Below are positions 44,690-54,724 of a stretch of DNA of 64,000 nt, piece after piece. Below the pieces are notes generated by a model. The model was given only the letters and a program-made list of their open reading frames with translations. It was not told the origin of the DNA and did not search any database. How positions within the stretch are numbered: the stretch's first letter is position 1; each line of letters starts with the position of its first letter. Origin of the DNA: Galdieria partita (taxonomy: Eukaryota; Rhodophyta; Bangiophyceae; Galdieriales; Galdieriaceae); NCBI GenBank assembly GCA_025991245.1, contig BQMJ01000050.1:140535-204534 (forward strand), in the 5' to 3' direction. A program made the position numbers and the translations under genes.

Positions 44690-45461
44690 ATGGGTTACAT
44701 CGAGAGTGCAAATGAACGAGATCGTGAATCTTTCTTCGAACCGTTATCAGTGCTCCTGTTTCCAAGTGAAATGAGACAAAGCTTTATCTTGAAAACTGCG
44801 TATCGTGACAAGGGTCTTGTTGTCGTTTTTGAAGACAAAACTTTAAGGTGTTACAATCTTCCCGCAAGAGATGTCGTATTGGAGTCTTGGCTAAAGTATA
44901 CTAGGAGTAAATTGGGAAATATGATCGATCAATATCGCAAACGTTTGGAAGCATTGAAAGGAAGCTTATATGAAAAGTTATTTTTTTATTTTTTGTTCTT
45001 TATCAAAGCTTACTGTAGCAGGATGGTGTCCGGGATATCGACTGAAATATTCATTTTCACTCAACTCAGGTGATCTTTGATATTTCTATTGTACTTGTAT
45101 TGACCCTATGATTGATTGGATGACAAATGAGTTGTGGTTATATATGCCATCCAACTGTGCTCGATGGGATTTTATCTATTACAAAAACTTGCCTCTTGAA
45201 GAATGGTCCATATGGTTTTTTCAACTATCGATGTCTTCGTTTTCAGATCATAATTACGGTAGCTCTAGTATTGAACACGATTTTGAAGGAAGTGAGTGTC
45301 GTATTCCACAACTTGTGAATACTATTCGAGGTATAAAGCCCGGCTCTCAAGGTTATCAAGTTGAATTACAAGTTGAACGAGTAGACTTGTATGGGAAATT
45401 CTTGAAGGAAGAAAGCTGCTTCAGAGCTCTCAAGAGTAGTAGTGAAAGATCCGAACGGTAG
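44690..45461 (+). CDS. Unrecognised multi-exon gene (approximate model)
   Basis: The first exon is convincing: from an ATG at 44690 it reads MGYIESANERDRESFFEPL, then FILKTAYRDKGLVVVFEDKT and DVVLESWLKYTRSKLGNMID, ending in a short basic helix near 44975. Downstream splicing is ambiguous. An intron probably ends at about 45018-45022, another may end at 45127-45130, and a third (45201-45245) has a good TTTTCAG end. A later stretch reads ECRIPQLVNTIRGIKPGSQG before stops at about 45461, or about 45570 in another frame. Strand-strand-helix-helix order in exon 1 suggests a small folded domain. I do not recognise it. The end coordinate is uncertain by 100 bp or more. Confidence 0.4.
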
Positions 45462-45579
45462 AGATTGCTCGGACAGAGTTCGTTTTATATATGTTTCTCC
45501 ATACAAATCTCGAAAGGAAGTGGATGCTAATCTGTCGTTTATCTATTTTATTGAATGGTCCCCTGATTGACTGCATTTG

Positions 45580-46303
45580 TAACTGTGGTTTTCCAAATGA
45601 GCCATATCAAAAATTTTTTTTCTTAAAGTTTGATATTCTTTAGATTTATTTTTTAATCTGATAGCTTCGTTTAACAATTTAATGAAATAATTTCAAACAT
45701 GAGTATTGCAAAGTGCTGTAACGTTGCTTATATTGGATCATTTTCAATGCACAATTGGAAATTCATAGGATACTCATTACATCAAGTAAAGCATTCGTTG
45801 TTCAAGTTTAATGAACATTTTTTGAAAATGACAAGGATTCATCTCTTTTGTCAGCTGATTGCTTACGTATCCACTCCTGTCAACCTTGGCAACAGGAATG
45901 AATGTCCAACTCTTAGAAAGGCCAAACACTGACCACCTCTGATGACAAAGAAGTGACTCAAATAGGTTCAAGTATTTCATTTTTTGCAGTCTCAAATTTT
46001 CTACTACAATACATGTCGCGGAGTCATGGGTTTTCCGTGAAAATGAACTATTTGTACGTAATGTTATAATCCCATTGTCGTCTGCAAAGGAGAGTATGTC
46101 TGTTCTACACTTGCTGACAGTTTGTTCTTTAAGGTGTTTCTATAGATTCTTCTTTTTATCGATGGAAAGAACGATAATTTTACTAGTGTTTGAATGATGC
46201 AAATTTAAAACGATAATGTTTCAAGATTACTCAACATTGGCTTCCGACAAGTAATGAACGACGAATTGTAGAGTTCGATTCACCAAAAAATAGAGTATCA
46301 AAG
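45580..46303. other. Gene-poor spacer before the subtelomeric ATPase
   Basis: AT-rich, with only short frames of no recognisable kind on both strands (for example 45699-45932 and 45777-45995). No repeat shared with the subtelomere was noticed. Confidence 0.35.
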
Positions 46304-49048
46304 TTATTGACTGTTGTTCGCAAATTCGTCAACTCGTAATGCTGCTAGTATATAGAAGAGATGATCTTCGTGTACTCGAATGATTCGCAGTAATTTTTCA
46401 TCGACCTTGCTTCGATTATTTCCAACAACGCTATGCAACAGTGTCGCATATCGACCAGCATACTCTTCAGGAATCAATGCACTTTCGATTAAGAACTTTT
46501 TCCAATCAAAGTCTACAAAGGATTGTGTTGGTGCATACATACTTTGTCCAATATTCACAACTGCCATTGGTGTTTGCTCTCTTTCAGCGTTAAAAGAAAC
46601 TTGTTGCACTGAGCTCGGAGCAGAAATAGTTGATTCTTCTCTGGTATCTTCCATTTGCATCACATTCATACTTGGACGAGTACTTCTTCTTTCCATCCTT
46701 CCACTATTCCTTTCATATTCTTCATATGGAATACGTCCTAATAAATCTACAAAAGAATTGCTCAACAAATCATAAAGTGGTTTCAGTTGTTCCAACCATC
46801 CAGGATTGTCTCCAAACACTCTTTCAAGATCTTCACTAGCCTTGCGACCTAAAAAGGTTCGCAAAGATGTAGTTGAACATACTACAACTTGACAATGAGG
46901 AGGTATCCATAACCATTCTTCTCGTATATTCTGTGGTTGTCTTTCAGAGTTGATAGAACTGTAAACAATATTATTAGTGTTGTCTTCATAATAAACTCCA
47001 CTATTCAATATCCAATTCTGATTATCTCTAAATTGTCTGGAAACTTCTTCAGTATACTTGTCGCATACAATCAACTGAATGGCTGTTAAATCATTCTGTT
47101 CCAATTCAAGCTGTGACGCCACTGGATGTAAAAATTTAGCAACTTCTGCCTTAATCATTGAGCGTCCAACACCAGAACTTGACAACTGAAAACATTTCAA
47201 TGCAATACCTATCAAATATATTCTCTTCTTGGTGGTTTCAGTCTCCATAGGTGTTTGCTCTGAAGAAGATTCACCTTGAATAGCAAAGAAAGAATTGTCT
47301 TTCATATCTGTTACTCGAATAAGAACATCAGGTCCATTGGAATTTTGTCGAATGGGAACAAATATTCCATCTTTTGATAAATACTTTTCAAAAAATGGTT
47401 TCCAAGCATTGACATTGTAAGTTTCTTCGTTAGCACTATGGATTCCACTCATTGGCGAACTAAATGCTGGAACATACTTGGGAATAGGATCCACTTTTAA
47501 GCTGCCAATGATTTTAGCAGATTCTATTGATATATGTTCGACAAAACTATGTCGAAATATACTCAATTCTCCTAGTTTGGAACAGAAACACCATCGAACA
47601 TAAAGAATAAGAGTAAATATAATTTCAAATTTGAAACCACGGCTCGAAGGTGAATCCAATCGACTGATCGATGAAAATAAACTACAAATAAAACGAAAAG
47701 GAGGAATATTCCAATATCGCGATTGAATATGCTTTAGTACAATCTTTGGAAAAACCAACTTGAAAAATGCTTCATAGCTGTCTTCAGCGGGTATCCTGCT
47801 TGCTTCGCCTTGTTCATTTCTCGAGCAATTCACATAATAAAAACCAAAATGATTGGCAATATCTAAAACATATTCAGGATAACTTCCTGTTCCTAAACCA
47901 CCAAATAGAGTCTCTCTCTTTGGAATACGAAATTCAAATATACTCGCAAGAAGCATAGAAGAAAAAACAATCATTGATTTGGGTGTCATACGAGAAAGAG
48001 TTACTACGAGAGAAAAATTCGGAGCAATTTTCTCCATTTTCACTTTCATTTCATTCTCTGAAAGATCACGAAAACTATTCCAACGTTCACATTTGTTTCC
48101 CAATTCATCTAAAACATGAACAACATAGTAAGGAACACCGCCTGTATAATCATACACTTGTTTGAAGAACCAATCGTGTCCTTCAGAATGACTAGGAAAT
48201 AATACTTTTAGAATAGGTTCATCGTTATACGTGGTATTTTGTATAAAGTACTTGATAGTTGCTTCTGAAAAAGGATCCAGCCGAAGAAAATTTAACGTTA
48301 TTCGGGAAGGCATTGCATCCTCTTCTCTACTAATTATACAGTTCGATCTCCCCGCAACAATACAAATGACAAAAGGTTGACTTACAACAATTGATAAAAC
48401 TCTAAAAAAGGCACGGTACACGTTGTGCACTCGACTTGCTCCTTGTGTAACCATCAAATCCTTAAACAATGTGAATTCGTATTCTTCTAAAGATCCAATT
48501 TCGTCAATAAACAAATATAAATAACGTTTCTTGGTGACTTGCAAGAGTTTCTGAAGCCATTCTTTTGGATTACCAATACAGGAGAGAACTTGAGAAAGTA
48601 AATCTGCACCGTTGGGAAACCGGGAAAGAGCTTTCTCACTTATCCACTCCAAAAGTGTATCTTCAAAACATGTTCCCCTCGGCACATCGAGAAGACTCAA
48701 CATAACATATAAAGTCTCGTTTAACAGCGCGTGTAGAGCACGTTCTCCTACATTTTCTCCCTTTGCAAAGCCAGGAAACTTCTTCCTAGTATCTACATAA
48801 CGCAAAATACGTTCTTTGTTGATGGAAAGGAACCTTCGGAAGTTCTCCCCAAATGCGCTTTTGCCACTCCCATACATTTGGGGAGCATAGCACACATGAG
48901 GTCGAGGAGTTTGAGGTATACCTCTTTCATCGAAAACAAAGGAAGATTCAAAAGCTTCCAAAACTTGTAATATCGCTGATTCTCGGTTGATAAGAGGATA
49001 CTCTATCCCTGAATAGCGAACACGATTCCTTCCACCCAAACTCGTCAT
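46304..49048 (-). CDS. Large P-loop ATPase with possible nuclease-like C-terminal region (RHS/Crinkler-like), last gene before the telomere
   Basis: One exon, 914 residues from the ATG at 49048. Residues about 20-330 look like a STAND/AAA-type ATPase. They contain a degenerate Walker A in APQMYGSGKSAFGENF (GSGKS kept, upstream Gly missing), a Walker B in YLYLFIDEIGSLEEY, VICIVAGRSN as a sensor-like strand, and FLRLDPFSEATIKYF with TGGVPYYVVHVLDEL as a winged-helix/lid-like region. This is the pattern of RHS/Crinkler-type ATPases. Around residue 590, GPDVLIRVTDMKDNSFFAIQGES resembles a PD-(D/E)xK core (D...Q-x-x), but the Lys is Glu, so catalysis is doubtful. The last 60 residues (FLIESALIPEEYAGRYATLL, LRIIRVHEDHLFYIL) resemble a SAM-like helical bundle. 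Function unknown; the domain calls are by eye. Confidence 0.6.
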   Translation of the reverse strand: MTSLGGRNRVRYSGIEYPLINRESAILQVLEAFESSFVFDERGIPQTPRPHVCYAPQMYGSGKSAFGENFRRFLSINKERILRYVDTRKKFPGFAKGENVGERALHALLNETLYVMLSLLDVPRGTCFEDTLLEWISEKALSRFPNGADLLSQVLSCIGNPKEWLQKLLQVTKKRYLYLFIDEIGSLEEYEFTLFKDLMVTQGASRVHNVYRAFFRVLSIVVSQPFVICIVAGRSNCIISREEDAMPSRITLNFLRLDPFSEATIKYFIQNTTYNDEPILKVLFPSHSEGHDWFFKQVYDYTGGVPYYVVHVLDELGNKCERWNSFRDLSENEMKVKMEKIAPNFSLVVTLSRMTPKSMIVFSSMLLASIFEFRIPKRETLFGGLGTGSYPEYVLDIANHFGFYYVNCSRNEQGEASRIPAEDSYEAFFKLVFPKIVLKHIQSRYWNIPPFRFICSLFSSISRLDSPSSRGFKFEIIFTLILYVRWCFCSKLGELSIFRHSFVEHISIESAKIIGSLKVDPIPKYVPAFSSPMSGIHSANEETYNVNAWKPFFEKYLSKDGIFVPIRQNSNGPDVLIRVTDMKDNSFFAIQGESSSEQTPMETETTKKRIYLIGIALKCFQLSSSGVGRSMIKAEVAKFLHPVASQLELEQNDLTAIQLIVCDKYTEEVSRQFRDNQNWILNSGVYYEDNTNNIVYSSINSERQPQNIREEWLWIPPHCQVVVCSTTSLRTFLGRKASEDLERVFGDNPGWLEQLKPLYDLLSNSFVDLLGRIPYEEYERNSGRMERRSTRPSMNVMQMEDTREESTISAPSSVQQVSFNAEREQTPMAVVNIGQSMYAPTQSFVDFDWKKFLIESALIPEEYAGRYATLLHSVVGNNRSKVDEKLLRIIRVHEDHLFYILAALRVDEFANNSQ

Positions 49049-49329
49049 CGTCGCCAAAAGGAAAATCGGTAATATACGAGAGCGTTCGTGCTTCAAAGAA
49101 TTTCTCGATTATAAAAAGATAAATAGCACTAAAAATAAACTTACTTTGGTATTGGAAGAATCATAAACTATCACGTATATGTTTTATTTTATGAAATATA
49201 TTTAGTTTTCACTTTTCAGTTTTATTTAGCACTGTTTGGCTTAAGCTCTTTGTCAATAAAGCTTTCTAAAATACTTGGCTAACCTTTCTCTAAGAAACTA
49301 TATGGTTTGTAACTTCCAAAAGATAACCA
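49049..49329. other. Start of the gene-free subtelomere
   Basis: AT-rich. Upstream of the ATPase ATG the frame stays open for 16 codons without an ATG. Nothing else is recognised. Confidence 0.35.
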
Positions 49330-49539
49330 GCGCACGTCCGTATTGGCTTCTAGCAATGGTTTTATTGTTGTGGTTGTGGAACTCATGGCTAAGTAGCTTT
49401 ACTGATACCCTTTTTAAAGTAAAGTTTCCTTATAGACTTTTCCTTGTTCGAATTTTAACAAGAAATCTTTTGAAAATTGCATATAGAAGTTTTTGATTCT
49501 TTTTGAGTATTGTCGAAACCGTTTATTCGTTTGGTCTTA

Positions 49540-49985
49540 GCCTTCAATGAATGGGCTTTAACCTTGAGTTTTATGTGGCATTTAAAGGTACATTTTCAGT
49601 CCCAATGAATGTAGTTTGCAGCTTAGGACCATTTTGAGAACTGTTGATCCTTATGTCTTGGTCTGTATGAAGGTATTTAATATGCGTAATATCGTGAAAA
49701 ATCGCCTAGCTAATGAGGCTCCTAGTTGTCTTTGAGTTTGAATACTTGTCACTTGTAGATGTCTTGTGATGTTGTTAAGAATCCTCGTTTTTACTTCAGT
49801 CATCGAGGTCCTTATCTACATTCAAAATTGATTCTGTGTTGATTGGATACCCTGCCGGTTTCTTATTTGTCAGTTTGCATCTAGTAAAGGTCTGATTTTC
49901 CAAATGGAGAGAAGAGACCGCCCTTGAAAACTGGGCTGCGAACTTCAAAAGCTACTCCTGCTCTGCAAAAAAGCACACTTGGACT
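49540..49985 (+). repeat. Subtelomeric repeat family 1, copy A
   Basis: Shares a collinear series of short matches with copies B and C: gttgatc.tta.gt.ttggtctgt, a ttgagtttgaa block, gaatcct near 49788, a catcgaggtc block, attgattct, cttatttgtcagttt and a ggagagaag..g block. The match to copy C seems to extend left to about 49330 and right to about 50230. The right extension overlaps a 101-codon frame at 49989-50294 that has no ATG and may be a decayed gene of the repeat. Confidence 0.6.
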
Positions 49986-51169
49986 CAATTGATAGTAGAA
50001 AAAGTCTTTGTGCCATTTTTGCTTGTTTCCTCATTGCCTTTACCTGAGGATAGCACTTGGAGTGCAAACGACCAAGAGTTCATCTTTGGTCAATTCAAAG
50101 CCCAGAATTGGAAAGAAGAAACGAATGTCTGGAGAAGCTTTGTCAAGCGAGAGGATGTGCTCCGAATGGAAAGTGGGAGCTCTTTGGAAAGAATTACCGT
50201 AACTTTGAACATTCTTTGTTCTACAGATAAGAACAGTGTTAAAGAGGATATTTCTGGAATAGTAGCATTGTCGACTCCTTTTGACCTGAGATAGTTGTAA
50301 ATACTTACTTATGGAAAGATTTATTTTATTTATATTGAAAAAAACATAAAAGCAAACTAAATAGATCGTTTGATAAATGCCCAAAGTATTTTGAAAACTA
50401 AAGCAAAGGAAGAAATATTCGCTACGAGAACAAACCTTGAACACTACGATAAGGTAGACTAGTGTATGTTGAATTGACAAAGTGTAGAGATCTTGAAAAA
50501 TATTGTATTCGAAACAAGTTGTCTAGTAAAGGATGAGTGAATGAAATGAAATAAAAAGATTGTTTCAAAGATATATCAAATTTGATGAATATTCCACATT
50601 CCAAAGCTGTTTTGGGAAAAAGTTTGAATCCAAATTTGCCAACACAATTCATTGAGTTTTGTCAGTCACTCAAGTTCTATTTTGTCATTTGGTTCCCTTT
50701 ATCGATATTCACGATATCTATAGATTGTTTGCAAAGAAATATGCATGGTGAAGGAAAGGGGAATATAACTCTTTCAATCAGCTACTACTCAAAGAGAATT
50801 TCCTGAATTATTCTATTGATTGATGAATTTTGCTCGGAAGATCAAGAATTCTAAAGAAAGTTGTTGGTTTTTAGGACTTTGTATACTCAAAAGGTAAACA
50901 TTTAACTGTTATTCTTTCATTCTATTTCATATGTCATTGAAACTCTTCTCGTCTTAAAACTTTTTTTAGCAAAACTTTGAAGCTTTATCAGTGTGTAAGA
51001 GAATATGGAACAGAAAGAGAATACATTCATTTGTATTCCTCGAATAGTGAAAAGTCGCAAAAAGTAGCAACAAAAAAAGGCCAAGAGATTGCACAATAGA
51101 GATCATCATACTATACAAGGAGAAGCCACTAAGTAACAATTGGATTCAAACTATAGTCCAACTTTATGT

Positions 51170-51470
51170 CTAAACACAGAAGGAAGAAAGACAGTAGTAA
51201 TAGAAAAAACAGGAACAAAAAATCAACTGCTTTCTAATATATGAACAAAAAAGCCTATCTGACGAAGAATATCTCAATTCAATTATTCTTAAAAAATAAA
51301 AATTGAACAAGAAAGTTATGTCGTAAGAGTACACATTGTGAAGCCGACCAAGTGATTCTAAGTTGAACCCTTTTGAGCATAGATAACATGAGGCTTAAAA
51401 ATTTTTAACCAAAACTCAAAGTTCATTTTTTAAGGAATTCAAGAAGACTACCAGTGTAATAGCCATCATT
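51170..51470 (+). repeat. Subtelomeric repeat family 2, copy A
   Basis: Collinear with 59660-59945. Shared blocks include gacagtagta.tagaa, gaacaaa.a.gccta, gacga..aat.tc..aattca, cattctta/tattctta, aaaataaaaattga.caagaa, and aag..gattc. The copies are diverged but keep order and spacing. No coding frame spans them. Confidence 0.55.
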
Positions 51471-52029
51471 ATCTTCATCATAGCCATTTTAATGTCCATC
51501 AACTGGAAATAATATAGTATACTTGGAACTTACAGAAATGATTCAACTCGAATGAACTGGGCAATCGACAATTTTAAAAGTTCTTCTGTGTAAAATGGAT
51601 TCGAAACATCCTTATAAAGAAGAATTGGGTTTCGACTCAAATTCATCTGACAGAATTGCCTCAATGGATACAAATATAGTAGAATTGTAACCATAGACAG
51701 ATGGGTTTTGAATCACAAGAACAATTCAAGCATAGAATAGAAGCACAAAAGAAACTACGTATTTACTTAATTCATTTTGTTGGAGAGTAGCATTGTGATG
51801 TGTAAAGATTCAAGATTAAGTGAACAAAGTAAAATATTTCCGTTTCAATGCAATGATACTGCCTCAAAGCAAAACGATAAGTTTAGACAAAGATGCCTAA
51901 AGCGTCAAACAGTGGGTTCGAACGAGAAACTTTTCAAGACCAAACTTTGCCACCAAAGCCCTGCTAGTATTGGTCGTAACTACCAAAGACTTGAAACTTG
52001 AGTTCCATAAAGCTTGAAAAATACTTGTC

Positions 52030-52450
52030 TTTAGTCCAAGTTCATGTTGTACGTACCTCAACCTGGATCCTTGTTGAAAACTGTTGCTCTTTATTTTCTG
52101 GTAAGTTTAAAGGCGTTTTACTACGTAGACTACTGTGGAAAAAGTCGGCATAAAGAGTTCTCAATTGTTTTTTAAGTTTGAACCCCTGCCCATATACAGT
52201 CTTGTCGTGTAACTTGGTTTTTCATACTACAAAGTCTTGTGAATTGCTGCTATGAATCCTCTTTTGTGTCACACTCATCAAGGTCTTTTGTAGCACTCGA
52301 AGTACATTCTGAGTCGATTCTTGTCTTCTTCAAACAACCAGTTCTTTTATTTGTCAGTTTATGACCATTTAGAGTCTCTTATCTAACTGGGAAGGAGAGA
52401 GGAGCGGTTTGCTTGATTGGACGAAGTGATGATGGCAGTTTTCAACCTTC
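52030..52450 (+). repeat. Subtelomeric repeat family 1, copy B
   Basis: Aligned by eye with copies A and C: gttgctctttattttctgg, aagtcggcataaag, gtttgaacccctgcc, tacagtcttgt.gtgtaac, gaatcctcttttgtgtc, catcaaggtcttttgtag, attctgagtcgattct, tttatttgtcagttt and gggaaggagagaggag. The closest partner is copy C. Confidence 0.65.
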
Positions 52451-54089
52451 TGTTGACAGACTTGAAGAAATCACCAAAGTTGCGATATATGAGCTAGTTG
52501 ACTGGGAATTAGATAAAGCTTTGTAACTATTTGAGTGCTTCACCAGTTGATATGTTTCCAAAATGCAACAGATATTTTTCCAACTTTGAGTTTTGGCGCT
52601 GCGTTTTAGAATATATTTGGAGAATAGCCAACTTTGAAAGTTTACATGAGAGTATGGTTTAATAGAACTATTGTAGATGCGTCTGTGTTTTTTATCAGAG
52701 AAACTCTGAGGGAACTAGAATCGAGAGTGAGTCCAGGTAGTAGCTTCATAACGTGTTGAAGTATTCTGGGTACAGTTGAAGAGTTTATGACTGAGTTGCT
52801 TCTTTCTTCCCTTTTTGCTTTTCTCTGTTGGGTTTACTAGTGTAGGCAATTCTTTTTCTTGGAAAGCCACCCTTGACAACTCAGTTATGTTTCTCCAACT
52901 TTAGAGTGTTCTAGTGTTTCCAGAATTTCTGTGGTAGATTGTTGACTTTTGTGAAACTTAGACTGTTTGAAACTTTGCTCTGTTCTAAGAGAATGACTGA
53001 CTACGGGTCTGGGCTGGTGACTGTTAGTGTCAAGGGACAAAACAAGGCAAGGTTTTTGCAACGACTCTTACTATGTGAGTCGTGACGCTCTGCCATTATG
53101 GACAGTTTTCATATATAGCTTTTATACAAAATAGAAAGAGTCAACGACTGATTCTTTATTTTCGCAATACAACTATACAAAAATAGAATATGCGACACTT
53201 GGTCCATGTATTCAAGCGAATTGAGAAAATTGACTGGACTCTATCAACATACTTGTAGGCAAAATACAAATTATATACTTGTGTCACTTCCAATGTGTAC
53301 TTAAACGTTTTGTTGATAATTGAAACACTCGACCAGAGTGTATAAACTCAAATCTGCAAAAGTCTAAAAAGTCCTTGATACTGGTAACACAAAATTCACA
53401 GTCCTCCAAGTTGCAAACAGGTCAGCTAGACAATGATCAGCACAAGTGTTCACTCTACTTGCCGAAATTTCTCTATGACAACTTGGCGACTGCACACCCA
53501 CTCGTTCCAAGTCGTGGGAAACACGATTTTCTTCGTTTTAAAGTGGCAGACAATACTTTCTTGAAATGATTCCTATCGACTAGAGCTCAATGTTCTCCAA
53601 ATCAACTTGAAGCAAGTAAATCTCCAAGGTAAATAACAAAGGTGAGTTTATCTCACTATACAATGGCGGGCTTTACTCTCAGGGGTATGTCAACGATCAT
53701 TCTAACACAACTGTTCTCTTCAAATAATGCAACGTTAGAGAATCAATAGTATTCTAGGTAAACCTTTGAGTGGAAGGTTCCTTGGAAAGTTTTCAATAGG
53801 TACATATGAAACTATGTGGCGTGTGCACTTTTGACGGTCCTCAAAGAGCTCTTCAACGTCACTTTGCCCAATCTCTCTTTGTGATTGTTTTCCTCAACTG
53901 TGGCAGTAATTGCTTTGTTACCACCTGTTTTGAAGTGGATAAAATTGTTCCTTTTTATGAAAATATAAGTAGAGTTGAATGTAGAGGAGAACTTTTTAGT
54001 ACGAAAAAAGCTTTGAAGTTTTATGACTTTGCACTTTTTGAAATACCAACCAAGGCCCGGTTTGGTTTGTTCGTTTCCTGTCAACGACT

Positions 54090-54540
54090 TGGCTTGAACC
54101 TTAAAGTCGCTTCCAAGTTTTTGTCGAGTGCAACGTAGGTACTGTTGGAGAAATGTTGATCTTTAGTTTCTGGTCTGTTTGAAGACGTTGACCCTGCGGA
54201 GTACTGGGGAACCAGTCGGCACAAAGCCTCCAAATAGTTTTTGTGGTTGAACCCTTGCGGCGATACAGTCTTGTAATGTAACCTAGTTTTTGAAGTTGAA
54301 CTGAACTGTTGTCCTGTGAACAGTAGATGAGGACTCTCTCTTGTGGAACAATCACCAGGATCTTTTGTAACAGTCGGAGTATATTCTGAGTTGATTCTCT
54401 TTGGTTCTTCACAAAAACGATTCTTGTCATTGTCAGTTTTTGTCTATTGAGAATCTATTGTCCAAGTGGAGAGGGGAGGTTGTCTCGTGGCAACTGAACT
54501 GCGCAGTTCAACTGTGAGTTGCTGTTTCGAAAACGGACGT
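54090..54540 (+). repeat. Subtelomeric repeat family 1, copy C
   Basis: Closely follows copy B: gttgatctttagtttctgg, cagtcggcacaaag, ggttgaacccttgcgg, atacagtcttgtaatgtaac, aggatcttttgtaacag, attctgagttgattct, tcattgtcagtttttg and ccaagtggagaggggagg. All three copies lie on the same strand about 2.1-2.5 kb apart. Confidence 0.65.
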
Positions 54541-54724
54541 GAACAGAGTTTGTACACCCTTTCTGAAGCATCTTTACGTCGTTGTTTGCTAAACTTACTT
54601 GACGAGGTCACTTGAAGGATGCAAATTCGAAACAAAACTTGGAAGAAAAATAGTGTCTGATGGGAAAAACTTTTACAAAAGAGAGGCTTCGCAACTCGTC
54701 GGCATAGTGTATGTTTGGAATAGC

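Noticed and set aside
49275-49496. Hydrophobic 73-codon frame upstream of repeat copy A
   Set aside because: Lacks an ATG at its start and overlaps the region similar to repeat copy C; probably repeat sequence.
53806-54138. 110-codon frame with cysteines
   Set aside because: It overlaps repeat copy C, and no intact equivalent is visible in copies A or B; coding status is unsupported.
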